Part shown: positions 45,510 through 55,818 of the stretch, one piece after another | Numbering within the stretch: the stretch's first letter is position 1 | Layout of the letters: each line of letters begins with the position of its first letter | NCBI RefSeq assembly: GCF_000009365.1 | Contig: NC_008260.1 | Location: 186,001 to 250,000 of the forward strand | Direction: 5' to 3' | Origin: Alcanivorax borkumensis SK2 | Lineage (GTDB): Bacteria; Pseudomonadota; Gammaproteobacteria; Pseudomonadales; Alcanivoracaceae | Length of the DNA stretch: 64,000 nt | Notes under the pieces: generated by a model | The model's database searches: none | What the model was told of the DNA's origin: nothing | The model's input: the letters and a program-made list of their open reading frames with translations, nothing else | Position numbers and translations under genes: made by a program

Positions 45510-46709
45510 TTAGTCTTTATAGCGTATCGCGATCAGTTCGATCAGTTGTTTGGCAATTTGGGCTTTGGAGGCCAGCGGCAATACCTTGTGGCCGCTGGGC
45601 CAGATTACCGTGAGGGCGTTGTTGTCGCTGTTGAAGCCCACATTGGTGCCGGAGACATCATTGGTGGCGATCATGTCGAGCTTCTTGTTCACCAGTTTGC
45701 CTTGGGCGTAGGCCATCACGTCTTGGGTTTCTGCTGCGAAGCCTACGGTAAAGGGGCGTTTGGCGTGTTCAGCTACGGAGGCCACGATGTCTGGGTTTTT
45801 TACCAATGTAAGGTGAATTTCTTCGGTGGACTTCTTGATCTTGTGGTCGGCGGTCACGGTCGGGCGGTAGTCCGCTACGGCGGCGGTGGCGATAAAGACA
45901 TCGCAGCCATTTTCCACCACGTCCATGCAGGTTTCATACATATCCACTGCGCGGATCACATCCACGCGCTCCACCCGTGAAGGGGTGGGTAGATACACCG
46001 GCCCGGCAATCAGGGTGACCTTGGCCCCAGCTTCGGCCGCGGCTTCGGCCAGCGCAAAGCCCATTTTCCCGGAGCTTTTGTTGGTGATGTAACGCACCGG
46101 ATCGATGGACTCCCGGGTGGGACCGGCGGTGATCACCACATGCTTGCCGGTGAGTAGCTGGTTATCAAACACTTCCGCCGCCTGCTGAATGATTTCCAGC
46201 GGCTCGAGCATGCGCCCGGCGCCGACTTCGCCACAGGCCTGGCTGCCGCTGCCGGGACCGAAAATGGTGATGCCCTTTTCCTGAAGGATCAGCTGGTTCT
46301 TTTGGGTGCTGATATCCGCCCACATTTGCTGGTTCATGGCCGGGGCAATGGCGATAGGGGCGCCGGTGGCCAGGCACAGGGTGGTTAACAGATCGTTGCC
46401 ATGGCCATGGGCCAAACGGGCCATGAAGTTGGCGGACGCGGGCGCAATCAGTACCAGATCTGCCCAGCGAGCCAGTTCTATGTGGCCCATGGCGGCTTCG
46501 GCCGTTGGATCCAGCAGTGTAGTGTGTACGGGATGCCCTGATAGCGCCTGCATGGTCAGTGGAGTAATGAATTCACAGGCTCCCTGGGTCATGACCACCC
46601 GCACTTGTGCGCCGACATCCTGCAGTCGGCGTACCAAATCGGCGGCTTTATAGGCCGCGATGCCACCGGTGACGCCCAGCAGGACGCGTTTGTTCATCAG
46701 ACGTTGCAT
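45510..46709 (-). CDS. coaBC: Bifunctional phosphopantothenoylcysteine decarboxylase/synthetase
   Basis: Two steps of coenzyme A synthesis. The CoaC half starts [18 protein letters not shown] and contains APAMNQQMW and [13 protein letters not shown]; the CoaB half begins at about residue 190 with [27 protein letters not shown] and KKSTEE (catalytic-loop region). I start it at ATG 46709 (AAGGG 8 bases upstream), giving 399 residues; an ATG 4 codons later is possible. Divergent from radC. Confidence 0.96.
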   Translation of the reverse strand: MQRLMNKRVLLGVTGGIAAYKAADLVRRLQDVGAQVRVVMTQGACEFITPLTMQALSGHPVHTTLLDPTAEAAMGHIELARWADLVLIAPASANFMARLAHGHGNDLLTTLCLATGAPIAIAPAMNQQMWADISTQKNQLILQEKGITIFGPGSGSQACGEVGAGRMLEPLEIIQQAAEVFDNQLLTGKHVVITAGPTRESIDPVRYITNKSSGKMGFALAEAAAEAGAKVTLIAGPVYLPTPSRVERVDVIRAVDMYETCMDVVENGCDVFIATAAVADYRPTVTADHKIKKSTEEIHLTLVKNPDIVASVAEHAKRPFTVGFAAETQDVMAYAQGKLVNKKLDMIATNDVSGTNVGFNSDNNALTVIWPSGHKVLPLASKAQIAKQLIELIAIRYKD

Positions 46710-46967
46710 GCAAAAACCCTTGTTTGGATGACGGCAGATATGGCGAATCTCCACTGCCGCTGCAGCCGCTAAACTGCTATCAAGTCAGGCTACATAGAGT
46801 AGCACTCTATAAGAGGCGCGGCACGCGGGGCGCAACAGGCTACACATAAAACAAAGATGTTTTTGGGGGAGGTGAGCTTTGAGACGAATATATAAGTCAT
46901 TCAGCGTGTGGCAGGCGGGGATGAAGAGGGTGATGGCTGCGTACAGGTTGCCGCGTGGAGCATTGTT

Positions 46968-47642
46968 ATGGCTATAACAGATTGGCCGGAGGATGAGCGG
47001 CCGCGGGAAAAGTTATTGGCGAGAGGGGCGCAGGCGCTTAGTGATGCGGAGTTGTTGGCGATCTTTTTGCGTACTGGGCAGCAGGGGCTAACGGCGGTGG
47101 ATTTGGCCCGTCGGCAGTTAGTGAGTAGTGGCGGTTTGCGGGCCATGTTGGATCTGAGCCCGGAACGAATGGCGCACTTGCCTGGGATGGGGGTAGCCCG
47201 ACGGGCATTGTTGCTGGCGGCACTGGAATTAGGTCGCCGCTATTTGGCAGAGCCTCTAGAGCGGGGGTTGCCTTTGGATAATCCGGACAAAGCGGGACAG
47301 TTGCTCACTGCCCAGTTGCGCGGGTTGCCGTTTGAGGTTTTCGCGTGCTTGTTTCTTGATAACAAGCATCGGCTGATTGCTTTCGAGAAACTGTTTCAGG
47401 GCACTATTGATGCCGCTGCGGTCTACCCTCGAGAAGTGGTGCGCCGAGCCATGGAGCACAATGCTGCGGCGGTGATCCTGGCGCATAATCACCCTTCCGG
47501 TGTGGCGGAGCCTAGCCAGTCGGACCACGCTATTACTCGCCGCTTGGTGGAGGCGCTGGGGCTGGTGGAAGTGCGAGTACTGGATCATTTGGTGATTGGT
47601 GATGGCGGTTGGGTGTCGTTGGCGTCTCGCGGAGCAGTGTAA
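46968..47642 (+). CDS. radC: RadC-family JAB/MPN protein
   Basis: 224 residues. N-terminal helix-hairpin-helix-like part ([25 protein letters not shown]) and a JAB metalloprotease-like domain with the zinc motif HNHPSG followed by SQSD. The biochemical function is unsettled despite the name. Start ATG 46968 with GGAG 8 bases upstream; the frame is open 20 codons earlier without family similarity. Confidence 0.93.
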   Translation: MAITDWPEDERPREKLLARGAQALSDAELLAIFLRTGQQGLTAVDLARRQLVSSGGLRAMLDLSPERMAHLPGMGVARRALLLAALELGRRYLAEPLERGLPLDNPDKAGQLLTAQLRGLPFEVFACLFLDNKHRLIAFEKLFQGTIDAAAVYPREVVRRAMEHNAAAVILAHNHPSGVAEPSQSDHAITRRLVEALGLVEVRVLDHLVIGDGGWVSLASRGAV

Positions 47643-47816
47643 GCACGTGTGTGCTGGCATGGCATGCCTGACGAAACATGCGGAACTAAGCAAATGAGCG
47701 TGTTAGCCTCTCACAATGTCGCCTGTTGAGCATGTTTTAGCCGTACAAGAAGAGATCTTGGTGGCGCTTAGCTTGCGCCGTTTGGCCTCCAGTGGTCGTT
47801 TAAATTCAAATTTAGC

Positions 47817-47845
47817 TTGAAACTTGAGCGGTGGGTTGGTATAAA
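47817..47845 (+). promoter_or_regulatory. Sigma-70 promoter of rpmB-rpmG
   Basis: TTGAAA (47817-47822), 17-base spacer, TATAAA (47840-47845), about 57 bases before the rpmB start. Confidence 0.8.
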
Positions 47846-47901
47846 ACGCGCCTTTTCCGGGGCTCTACCGTCCCCCGCAAGAAGTTTTACGGAGCAAGAC
47901 A

Positions 47902-48138
47902 ATGTCCAAAGTTTGCCAGGTGACCGGTAAGCGCCCTGTAACGGGCAATCGCGTTTCTCACTCGAACATCAAGACCAAGCGTCGTTTCGAGCCGAATCTG
48001 CACCACCATCGTTTCTGGGTTGAATCCGAGAAGCGTTTTGTGCGTCTGCGGGTAAGCTCTAAAGGTATGCGCATCATCGACAAGAAAGGTATCGATTCAG
48101 TACTCGCCGATATCCGTTCTCGCGGCAATCGCGTTTAA
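47902..48138 (+). CDS. rpmB: Ribosomal protein L28 (bL28)
   Basis: 78 residues, starting [21 protein letters not shown] with [14 protein letters not shown], matching L28 in full. Zinc-ligand cysteines of the Cys-rich form are absent (one Cys only), so this is the zinc-independent form. GGAG before the ATG. Followed by rpmG in 22 bases. Confidence 0.98.
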   Translation: MSKVCQVTGKRPVTGNRVSHSNIKTKRRFEPNLHHHRFWVESEKRFVRLRVSSKGMRIIDKKGIDSVLADIRSRGNRV

Positions 48139-48160
48139 GGCTAACAGAAGGAGTTAACCC

Positions 48161-48328
48161 ATGGCCGGTCCTATTCGTGAAAAAATCCGCCTGGTGTCCT
48201 CTGCTGGCACTGGTCATTTTTATACCACCACCAAGAACAAGCGTCTTCATCCTGAAAAGATGGAAACCAAGAAGTATGATCCGGTCGTGCGTAAGCATGT
48301 GGCCTACAAGGAAGCTAAAATCAAATAA
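48161..48328 (+). CDS. rpmG: Ribosomal protein L33 (bL33)
   Basis: 55-residue protein [20 protein letters not shown] followed by YTTTKNKR and [10 protein letters not shown], a standard L33. It has no Cys, so it is the zinc-free form. An AAGGAG site lies 8 bases upstream. Co-transcribed with rpmB and followed by a strong terminator. Confidence 0.97.
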   Translation: MAGPIREKIRLVSSAGTGHFYTTTKNKRLHPEKMETKKYDPVVRKHVAYKEAKIK

Positions 48329-48361
48329 TCGATTTTAGCTTGCCTGCCTGGTAGCGGACAT

Positions 48362-48396
48362 AAAAAAACCCGGGATTCTCTCCCGGGTTTTTTTAT
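48362..48396 (+). terminator. Rho-independent terminator after rpmG
   Basis: ACCCGGGA/TCCCGGGT stem with a 5-base loop, A-run before and seven T after, so it works in both directions. It separates the ribosomal genes from the Tad locus. Confidence 0.95.
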
Positions 48397-48686
48397 GCTT
48401 GGAGAAAAGTGCGCGCTTTATCTTCACGTTAAATATAAAAAAATATGCGTTAGGGTGCCCGTCTATCGTCTTTCCTACCCGAACAGTGGTTTGATCCGCG
48501 TCACAAAATAGGGCTGGTGCTAGCTTTACATGAGCGGGATGTTTTGCAACAAAAGGCTACATGCTCGCAGTTGTGGGGTGTATCACGGTTGCATAGGATC
48601 AACGGAATACGTCTATATTAATGCATAAAATTTCACCTTGATTTCACACAACAATAGTCTACGTAGTTAGATGTATGGAGAATACT

Positions 48687-48926
48687 ATGGATATGTTGAA
48701 AACCCTTTCTCAGGCTTTGTTTGTTCGCCTTTTCACTCAGCTCCCCGGCCGGGCACGCAATCAGCGTGGGGCCAGTGCGTTGGAATATATTATGCTCGCC
48801 GCTGTACTGGTGATTGCATTGGCCGTGATCTTTGTCGCATTTTCGGGTGAGGTTGATGGTGTGTTCGACGGCATTGTCGAGTGCCTCAACGATTCTTCCG
48901 CATGCGGCGGCTCATCAGACGCGTGA
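48687..48926 (+). CDS. flp: Flp-type IVb pilin
   Basis: Major subunit of the Tad pilus. About 79 residues; a long basic leader ends in RNQRG and processing before ASALEYIMLAAVLVIALAVIF gives the Flp signature, with Glu at +5 and Tyr at +6. The C-terminal tail holds two Cys (ECLNDSSACGG), which could form a disulfide. Start set at ATG 48687 with GGAG 6 bases upstream; an ATG at 48675 overlaps that site. First gene of the Tad operon. Confidence 0.92.
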   Translation: MDMLKTLSQALFVRLFTQLPGRARNQRGASALEYIMLAAVLVIALAVIFVAFSGEVDGVFDGIVECLNDSSACGGSSDA

Positions 48927-49357
48927 AGAAAATTGTTAAAGGGGTTGTGGCACTGGAGTTTCTGCTAGTGTCTCCCCTGGTGATCGGTCTGGTTTACGCT
49001 GCGGCGACCTACGGCGTTCTGTTTTCTTGGCAAATGAGAATGCAGGTGTCTGTCGACAGAGCCGCGGCGGCAGCCACCACGCTGGACCGTAATACCACTA
49101 GTGATCCTGGGGTTATGGCTGCAAGTTTGGCCAATGGCGCGTTGGCTAATAATGTGCCTACCTTTATGGGCTCGGTGCCCGCTGACGCTTGTGTGACAGT
49201 GGGTGCTGAGGTCGTGTGTGATTTGAGTATTGCTCTAACGGATGGGGGCTGCAGTGAGGCGTCGGGTGTCGCGACTGGGCCTGATCAGCTAGGCATCTTC
49301 GGTGGTTTTCCGCCTTTGCCAGACTGTTTGAGCGTAACATCTAGGGTAACAATTTGA
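48902..49357 (+). CDS. tadE: TadE-like minor pilin
   Basis: About 151 residues. KGVVALEFLLVSPLVIGLVYA is the TadE-type prepilin-like N terminus (Glu after a short leader, then a membrane helix); the rest is extracytoplasmic with several Cys. Start at ATG 48902, overlapping flp by 25 bases. No strong ribosome site, so it may depend on translation of flp. Confidence 0.8.
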   Translation: MRRLIRRVKKIVKGVVALEFLLVSPLVIGLVYAAATYGVLFSWQMRMQVSVDRAAAAATTLDRNTTSDPGVMAASLANGALANNVPTFMGSVPADACVTVGAEVVCDLSIALTDGGCSEASGVATGPDQLGIFGGFPPLPDCLSVTSRVTI

Positions 49358-49443
49358 TTGCACTGCCGTTTGGTGGGGCGAGACTGTTGGCGTCAGCGCT
49401 TGTGTTCAGGTGGTTGCTGGCAAGTAAAACCTAAGGAGGGGAC

Positions 49444-50340
49444 ATGGGGGCTCGTTGGCTCTATATGCTACCTGCGCTAATACTGAGTGTGGTGGCGGTG
49501 ATTTTAGCCCTAGTGGGTCTGGCTCGAGATCCTTCGCCGGCAAAACCGGAAAGGGCAGGAGCGGATGAGGCGCTTGCGCAACAGCGTGCTGCGGATAAAC
49601 CTAAATATACTTACTGGGTTGCAACACGAGAGCTAAACATAGGTTCGATTGTTGCGGATGATGATTTTCAAAAAATTGATGTTTCTGCGCCATTGTCGTC
49701 TGCTCTGCAAGCTGACGCTCAAGTGGTGGGGCAGCGTTTATTTCAGCATGTTCGCAACGGCGAAATTCTCTCTCAGGTTCACCTAGAAGCCGGTAATCGT
49801 CTGGCGCAGTCTGTTCCTGCTCAGTTCCGAGCATTTGCCATCGATATTGATAATGCCTCGGCTGTTGGCGGGCTGTTGGAGCCTGGTGATTTGGTGGATG
49901 TGTTGGTGCATTTTCGCAAGGGGCAAGATGAACAACCCACGAGCATGATTTTGCTTAAGGCTATTGAAGTATTGGCGGTAAAAGGCCAGCTTCAGGATGC
50001 CGATAAGACGGATGAAGAGAAGGAAAAGAGTCGTTCAAGAAACGCGACTGCTGTCTTGGCGATACCCCGCGAAGCCTTGCCTAAATTGTTGTTAGCTGAC
50101 AGCAATGGCGAGCTGCGCTTGGCTATGGCTGGAGAGGATATAGGAAGCGAACAAAATGAGAGTGCTGGCGGTGGAGCTGTCGGTCTCAGTGGAAAAGAGC
50201 AGAAGGAATTGATGCTTACTACTAAGCTGGATTCTTTGTTCCCTGAGAAAAAACCGGTAAGACGGAGTGTGGCCCCCCCTCGCGGAAATAAAGTGGAAGT
50301 CTATGAAGGATCGACTTCAAGGAGTACTTATGTACGTTGA
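49444..50340 (+). CDS. cpaB: CpaB/RcpC-family pilus assembly protein
   Basis: 298 residues. N-terminal membrane anchor (LYMLPALILSVVAVILALVGLA), SAF-like domain from about 55 (YWVATRELNIGSIVADDDF), then AFAIDIDNASAVGGLLEPGDLVDVLVHF, the RcpC/CpaB core. Works in the periplasm with the secretin. AAGGAGG lies upstream of the ATG. The 3' end overlaps the secretin gene by 11 bases. Confidence 0.9.
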   Translation: MGARWLYMLPALILSVVAVILALVGLARDPSPAKPERAGADEALAQQRAADKPKYTYWVATRELNIGSIVADDDFQKIDVSAPLSSALQADAQVVGQRLFQHVRNGEILSQVHLEAGNRLAQSVPAQFRAFAIDIDNASAVGGLLEPGDLVDVLVHFRKGQDEQPTSMILLKAIEVLAVKGQLQDADKTDEEKEKSRSRNATAVLAIPREALPKLLLADSNGELRLAMAGEDIGSEQNESAGGGAVGLSGKEQKELMLTTKLDSLFPEKKPVRRSVAPPRGNKVEVYEGSTSRSTYVR

Positions 50341-51550
50341 GGTGATACAGAAAAAGGTGTCGGAACGATGCAATGGAAAGTCTCGAGTTGCCGGTACGGT
50401 TCTGTCTAGACGCTCTTTGTTTGCAATGCTGTTGTCGCATCTATCAGTTGTTGGGATCGCCCTGTCTGCGCTTTTTTCCGTGCCAGTGGGTGCGGACTCC
50501 TTTGAAAAGGTGATGCGCATGGGGCCGGGGGATCAGCATGTGGTAGCTTTTGCTGATCGTGTAACAAAGGTTGCCACCTCCAGCCCTGATGCTGTCGCTG
50601 TGGCTGTCAGTGCTCCTGCTGAGCTATTGCTGACTGCTCAGCAGGAAGGATCGTCGGTGCTTACTGTTTGGTTAGACGGTATGGATGAGCCATTAAGGAG
50701 TACGGTGGTTGTTGCCGCGACGGCAGGAAAAAGATTGCCGTTTGGAACCCAAGTGCAAACGGATATTCGGATTATGGAAGTTAGCCGGAGCAAGCTTAAT
50801 AGCTTTGGTTTTGAATATTCTAATATTTTTGATGGGGGCAATACTCAAGTGGGCGTTGCCTCACCGGGAGGCGGAGGCCCCTCCGATAGTTTCAACTTAT
50901 TTCGTCTTGGCAAGAATTCAACAACGATTATTAATGCGCTAGAAAGTGGAGGGTTTGCTTATACCCTGGCGAAGCCTTCTCTGACCGCACTCAGTGGTCA
51001 AACGGCTACTTTTCTTTCTGGTGGCGAGTTTCCTGTTCCTACTCGCAGTGATAATAACGGCGTGCAGGTTGAGTTTAAGAGTTTTGGTATTGGTTTGGCA
51101 TTGACGCCAACTGTTATCAGTGGCGACCAAATTATTCTCAAAGTAGCGCCAGAGGTGAGTGAGCTAGATTTCTCCGCCGGGGTGGAAAGTGCTGGGACGT
51201 CTATTCCTGGGCTTAGGGTTCGCCGCTCCGAAACAACCGTTTCGTTGGCGCCGGGGGAGACCTTCATTATTAGTGGTCTGGTAAGTCAAAACACGGTGAA
51301 TAATAGCAATAGAATTCCTGGTTTGGGCAATTTGCCTGTGCTAGGTGCCTTTTTTCGCTCGGGTCAACTGTCACGAGAAGACAAGGAAATGGTGATGGTG
51401 GTGACGCCTCATCTTGTGTCACCGGGATCGTCGACTGAGGCCGGTCCATTGCCCGGTGCTGGCTACCACAATAGCAGTACAGGTTGGTTGGACATGATGA
51501 CTGAAACTCGCAATGGATCTCGGCCAGTTCGTCATGGCTTGAGCTGGTAG
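50330..51550 (+). CDS. rcpA: Tad secretin RcpA/CpaC
   Basis: Outer membrane pore for the pilus. About 406 residues: signal sequence (FAMLLSHLSVVGIALSALF ... GADS), an N-terminal pilus/BON-like domain, and the secretin domain with FGTQVQTDIRIMEVSR, SGGEFPVPT and the C-terminal IPGLGNLPVLGAFFRS. AAGGAG lies 5 bases before ATG 50330. Between cpaB and tadZ. Confidence 0.92.
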   Translation: MYVEVIQKKVSERCNGKSRVAGTVLSRRSLFAMLLSHLSVVGIALSALFSVPVGADSFEKVMRMGPGDQHVVAFADRVTKVATSSPDAVAVAVSAPAELLLTAQQEGSSVLTVWLDGMDEPLRSTVVVAATAGKRLPFGTQVQTDIRIMEVSRSKLNSFGFEYSNIFDGGNTQVGVASPGGGGPSDSFNLFRLGKNSTTIINALESGGFAYTLAKPSLTALSGQTATFLSGGEFPVPTRSDNNGVQVEFKSFGIGLALTPTVISGDQIILKVAPEVSELDFSAGVESAGTSIPGLRVRRSETTVSLAPGETFIISGLVSQNTVNNSNRIPGLGNLPVLGAFFRSGQLSREDKEMVMVVTPHLVSPGSSTEAGPLPGAGYHNSSTGWLDMMTETRNGSRPVRHGLSW

Positions 51551-51562
51551 GGGGCGACTACG

Positions 51563-52762
51563 ATGACTGAAGAAAGCCTGTTAGCAGTAGTTGAGGACGA
51601 GGGTGCTTACGCTTGGTTGGATGATGCTCTTCAAGGAAGCGGACGTATCGAGCGTGTAAGTCGCTCTGATCTGAGTCGTGTTCTGCGTTTACTTGAGGCC
51701 ACGAATTCTACAGTGGCCTTGGTGGAAGTTTCTGATGTAGATAGCAGTCAATCTATGGCTGTGATTACCGCGCTCAGTAATGCTCGACCATGGATTACGG
51801 TGATGGCGTTGTGCCGTTATGCAGATCAAGAAACGCTGCTGCAATGTATGCGAGCAGGGGCCCGTGATTGTGTGATTGTTGGTTGTGAAGCGGTGGAATT
51901 ACGTGACCGCTTGCGGCGTCATCAGCTTGTGCGACCGGGGCACGTAGGAGATGAGCTGACATCTCGTACCAAAAATTTAATTCTGGTGGCCGGTGTTTCT
52001 CCACGAGTTGACACTACGTTTCTGACACAGAATATAGCGGCCACGATGGCTAGCTGTAGCTCACAGCAGACGACGCTCGCGATAGATGTGGTCAGTAATA
52101 GTGAGCAAATCTTTCATCTTGAAAATCGCGGCACCTATGATCTGACGCAATTACTGGCAAGTCCAGACACTGTGGATCACACCCTTATAGAAACCGCGCT
52201 GGAGGAATACCGCCCTGGGTTGCGGTTGTTGGCCGGTGGGACGGGTGTTGATTTTCTTGGAGATCAGGGTGTTGATTTATTTATTGCCTTGTCCCGATTA
52301 ATGGGGATGTTTGATCGAATCATCCTTAATGTTGGCTGTGAACAGCACTCCTCATGGATCAAAACGATAGGTGTCCATGTCAGTGATTTGATTGTCGCTG
52401 CGCATCCTGAAGTGGGGCAGCTAAAGGCGGTACGTGAGCATATAGCTAACTGGAGGCCTCATCTGCCTAAAGATAGCGAGGTTCACTTTGTTATAGATGG
52501 GTACGAATCTGCTATACCTCCAAGTTTGGATGATGTGAATGGAAGTACGGGCGTAGAAGTCGCAGCCGCCTTTCCTATGGACTGGAAGCATCGTCTGGAA
52601 TCAATCAATTTAGGTGTGCCTATTCGCGAGAGTGCTCCACGCAGTGCTTATAATCGAAAAATGAATGGATTAGTTAGTGACCTGATGGGTGGGCGGGATC
52701 CAAATATTAAAAGTGTTCAAGGCGGTTGGGTCGCGAAATTGATGCATGGAAATAAGGCGTAA
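51563..52762 (+). CDS. tadZ: TadZ/CpaE-type ATPase-like localisation factor
   Basis: 399 residues: receiver-like domain (about 1-125), then a MinD/ParA-like domain starting NLILVAGVSPRVDTTFLTQN. The Walker A loop is strongly altered (no GK[ST]), so nucleotide binding may be weak or absent. TadZ proteins place the pilus at the cell pole. Located in the standard position between secretin and TadA. Confidence 0.88.
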   Translation: MTEESLLAVVEDEGAYAWLDDALQGSGRIERVSRSDLSRVLRLLEATNSTVALVEVSDVDSSQSMAVITALSNARPWITVMALCRYADQETLLQCMRAGARDCVIVGCEAVELRDRLRRHQLVRPGHVGDELTSRTKNLILVAGVSPRVDTTFLTQNIAATMASCSSQQTTLAIDVVSNSEQIFHLENRGTYDLTQLLASPDTVDHTLIETALEEYRPGLRLLAGGTGVDFLGDQGVDLFIALSRLMGMFDRIILNVGCEQHSSWIKTIGVHVSDLIVAAHPEVGQLKAVREHIANWRPHLPKDSEVHFVIDGYESAIPPSLDDVNGSTGVEVAAAFPMDWKHRLESINLGVPIRESAPRSAYNRKMNGLVSDLMGGRDPNIKSVQGGWVAKLMHGNKA

Positions 52763-52845
52763 TTTGCCGTCGGCGTTTGTTGCGGTGAGCCTTTTTTCAG
52801 CGGCAAGGCTGCAGGGAATAAAAGCAATAAACCAGGAAGGCAATC

Positions 52846-54018
52846 GTGGCAGGAAGAATTGACGAGGAATACCAACAACTAAAAGCCAGCGTGCACCAAC
52901 GTGTGGTAGAGAGGTTGGACGAGGATGGCATTGAGGTCGCCCGAAATAATAAAAAGCGGGTGGAAGAGGCGATCAATCGTGCCGTTCAGCAACATATCGT
53001 TGAGCGTCGTATACCTTTGTCAAATCAAGATGTGGCGCAGCTGATCCGAGACATGATTGATGAAGTCACAGGCTTTGGTCCTTTAGAGCCTCTGCTCCGT
53101 GATAATCGAATCAATGATATTCTGGTGAATGGCCCGAAAAATGTTTTTATTGAGGTTGCGGGTGTATTGCAAAGAGCGCAGGTACGCTTTGTTGATGACG
53201 ATCATGTAGTGCGTGTGATTCGTCGTATTTTGGCCCCATTGGGACGGCGGCTTGATGAAGCTAGTCCCATGGTTGATGCGCGGCTACCCGATGGCTCGCG
53301 AGTTAATGCCATCATTCCCCCTTTGGCTCTTGATGGGTCTTCCATTTCCATTCGGAAATTCAACAAACACCATCTTACAGCTGAGGAGCTCATCCGCAGC
53401 GGGTCCATGACGCAAGAGTGTCTAAATACTCTAATTACTGCAGTGCAGAACAGAAGAAATATTTTAGTGAGTGGGGGGACGGGGACAGGTAAAACCACAA
53501 TTTTGAATTTGATTAGCCATTATATTCCTCAAAATGAGCGGATATTGACGATTGAGGACTCTGCAGAACTTATGCTTGGGCACCCGCATGTGGTGCGCTT
53601 GGAGACTCGCCCGGCCAATACCGAAGGAAAAGGTAAAGTGACTGCGCGTGAGCTGGTAGTGAATGCGCTGCGCATGCGTCCTGATCGAATTGTTCTTGGT
53701 GAGGTGCGGTCTGGGGAAATTATTGAACTGCTACAAGCCATGAACACTGGCCATGAAGGGTCGATGAGTACCATTCACGCAAATGGTTCCAGGGAAGCCT
53801 TGGTGCGGGTAGAAACTCTATTGGCGGTAAGCGGCTATGATGCAAGTGAGAAGGCTATTGCGCGACTTATTGGTTCCGCTTTAGACATGATTATCCAGTT
53901 AAAAAGGTTGCCTGATGGACGCAGGGAGATTAGTGAAATTGTCTCTCTTCAGCCAACTGAAGAAGATCCCTATCAGATGGAGTGTTTATATCGCTCTCCA
54001 AGTAGTAAGGAGTCTTGA
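52846..54018 (+). CDS. tadA: Pilus assembly ATPase TadA/CpaF
   Basis: 390-residue secretion ATPase: Walker [11 protein letters not shown], Asp box near [10 protein letters not shown], Walker B region [11 protein letters not shown] and the His-box [12 protein letters not shown]. Powers pilus extension at the inner membrane. GTG start with GGAAGG upstream; the ATG-less frame begins [12 protein letters not shown]. Confidence 0.95.
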   Translation: MAGRIDEEYQQLKASVHQRVVERLDEDGIEVARNNKKRVEEAINRAVQQHIVERRIPLSNQDVAQLIRDMIDEVTGFGPLEPLLRDNRINDILVNGPKNVFIEVAGVLQRAQVRFVDDDHVVRVIRRILAPLGRRLDEASPMVDARLPDGSRVNAIIPPLALDGSSISIRKFNKHHLTAEELIRSGSMTQECLNTLITAVQNRRNILVSGGTGTGKTTILNLISHYIPQNERILTIEDSAELMLGHPHVVRLETRPANTEGKGKVTARELVVNALRMRPDRIVLGEVRSGEIIELLQAMNTGHEGSMSTIHANGSREALVRVETLLAVSGYDASEKAIARLIGSALDMIIQLKRLPDGRREISEIVSLQPTEEDPYQMECLYRSPSSKES

Positions 54019-54020
54019 TT

Positions 54021-54944
54021 ATGGATGGCGAGCATCTGCTATCGGCAGCAAAGATCTTGGCAATATTCGCTGTTTTTTTGTTGTTTATTCAGTGGGTATG
54101 GATTGTCATCCGAAACCGACAGAAAGAAAAAAGAGCGGTGCAGGCACGAATTTATAGCCAGTCTTTGGATGTCAGTAGTGCTGCAATCGATTCCCGCTTG
54201 GGATCTGGAAGCTTTGACCGCCTGCAGTTAAAAGCGGGTTTGCGATTGAGCAACTCGTCAATAGCTGTTGGGTTGTTATTATTTTTAGCACTGCTAGCAA
54301 TAATTCAAGCGTTTGTCGGGCTAATGTTTGTGATCCTCTTGTTGGTGAGTGCAATATTGTTTGCCGTTTTTTATTGGAATTATCGGTATCAAAAAAGACG
54401 ACGTTTGATCTTTGAATCTACCCCTGAAGTTATTGATGATGTTATTCGTGGCATTGATGCGGGGCGCTCTTTGGAGCAGGCGTTAGTTAACGCGTTAAAC
54501 GATGCGCCCAAAGTTTTCTTTCCGTTGCTTTTCCGTTTGCGAAGTGCTGTTGAGTCCGGGCGTGACTATACTGGACTTATCGATGATTTCTCAAAATTAT
54601 ACAGAATCCCTCCTTTAACTTTTGTGGCTGTGGCGTTGAGAACGTCAAGTCACTACGGTAGTGCGGTGCGTCCTGTTCTAAAAAAAGTGTCTCGCTCACT
54701 AAGGTCGCAACAGGAAATGCGTAGAGAGTTTCTCGCGGCCACCGCAGAAACTCGTTTTACCGCAATGGCGTTTGCTGTGTTGCCTCTAGTGATCGGCGCT
54801 TCGTTGATCGGCCTAAATGAAAGTTTCCGCGATGTGTTGCTTGATACTGAGTCTGGGCAAAAAATGCTAATGACGTCGATTGGGCTGATTGTGGTCGGTA
54901 CGATTATTGTATTTCGTATGGTGCAGGGAGTTGGCCGTGGTTAA
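54021..54944 (+). CDS. tadB: Inner membrane platform protein TadB
   Basis: About 307 residues, T2SSF domain: N-terminal membrane helix, two more near 85-120, PEVIDDVIRGIDAGRSLEQAL, and two at the C terminus. Start ATG 54021 with AAGGAG 8 bases upstream. Overlaps tadC by 8 bases. Confidence 0.9.
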   Translation: MDGEHLLSAAKILAIFAVFLLFIQWVWIVIRNRQKEKRAVQARIYSQSLDVSSAAIDSRLGSGSFDRLQLKAGLRLSNSSIAVGLLLFLALLAIIQAFVGLMFVILLLVSAILFAVFYWNYRYQKRRRLIFESTPEVIDDVIRGIDAGRSLEQALVNALNDAPKVFFPLLFRLRSAVESGRDYTGLIDDFSKLYRIPPLTFVAVALRTSSHYGSAVRPVLKKVSRSLRSQQEMRREFLAATAETRFTAMAFAVLPLVIGASLIGLNESFRDVLLDTESGQKMLMTSIGLIVVGTIIVFRMVQGVGRG

Positions 54945-55797
54945 TTTCATGTTAGCACTGCTGTGCGCTCTGCTGGCCCTTTGGTTAGTGTTTAAGGCTG
55001 GGCGCTGGGAACGCCGCAGGAAGGTGATGGGGCGACTCCACAATCATGGAGGGGATGAAACTGAAAGCCAAGATCTGGTGGCCCTGGGCCTGTCTTCACG
55101 GCTGATTTCGTCGGCGTTGATGCGTGAGGATTATAACGAAGTTTACGAGGCGTTGAAGCTAACAGGTAAGGAGCCGGAAAAGATACCGACTCTATACCTT
55201 GCTTTTTGTTGGGTCTTGCCCATCGCGCTTGCCCTTTTGGGAATTCTTTTAAAGGGGCCGTTTATAGCGCTTTTTCTAGGTGTTGTCGGATTTATTGGTA
55301 GTCGTCGTTATTTTCGATCTGTCGCTAAAGTAGCGTGCCATCGCCAGAACCAGGAGGCGATTGAGTTTGCTCAGCTATTGTCGATGTTGCTGGAGGCGGG
55401 TTTGTCGATTGAGCGAGCCTTTCGTGTAGCGGCTGTTCAGTCTCGGCCCATGATTCCCGGCTTGGTCCACCGGTTAGACCGTTTTAATAGGTTGATGGAG
55501 AGTGGGGCGGAGCGTGGAGTTGCTCTTGATGAGATTGGAGAGGGAAAGCAGATTCCTGTTCTGCATAGCCTTACCCGGCTATTAAAACAAGGGGGAGCAT
55601 TGGGTGGAGCTATTAGTGAAAGTATTGAGCAGTTGATACTCGAGGCTCAAGATGTTGAGAAGAGCCGTATTAAAGAAGAGGTGAATCGTGTTGGCGCTAA
55701 AATGACAGTGGCAATGATGATTTTCATGATGCCGGCGTTATTTATCATTGTTGGTGGTCCGGCAGGCGTGAACATTGTACAAGCGATAACCCGCTAA
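54937..55797 (+). CDS. tadC: Inner membrane platform protein TadC
   Basis: About 286 residues, T2SSF domain: EFAQLLSMLLEAGLSIERAFRVAA and the C-terminal helix MTVAMMIFMMPALFIIVGGPA. Start is GTG 54937, 6 bases after GGGAG and inside the end of tadB. Partner of TadB in the pilus platform. Confidence 0.9.
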   Translation: MVNFMLALLCALLALWLVFKAGRWERRRKVMGRLHNHGGDETESQDLVALGLSSRLISSALMREDYNEVYEALKLTGKEPEKIPTLYLAFCWVLPIALALLGILLKGPFIALFLGVVGFIGSRRYFRSVAKVACHRQNQEAIEFAQLLSMLLEAGLSIERAFRVAAVQSRPMIPGLVHRLDRFNRLMESGAERGVALDEIGEGKQIPVLHSLTRLLKQGGALGGAISESIEQLILEAQDVEKSRIKEEVNRVGAKMTVAMMIFMMPALFIIVGGPAGVNIVQAITR

Positions 55798-55818
55798 GTG
55801 GTCAAGCAGGAGCATTTA

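Noticed and set aside
45456..45980. 174-codon plus-strand open frame
   Set aside because: Antisense to coaBC, which is intact and well conserved.
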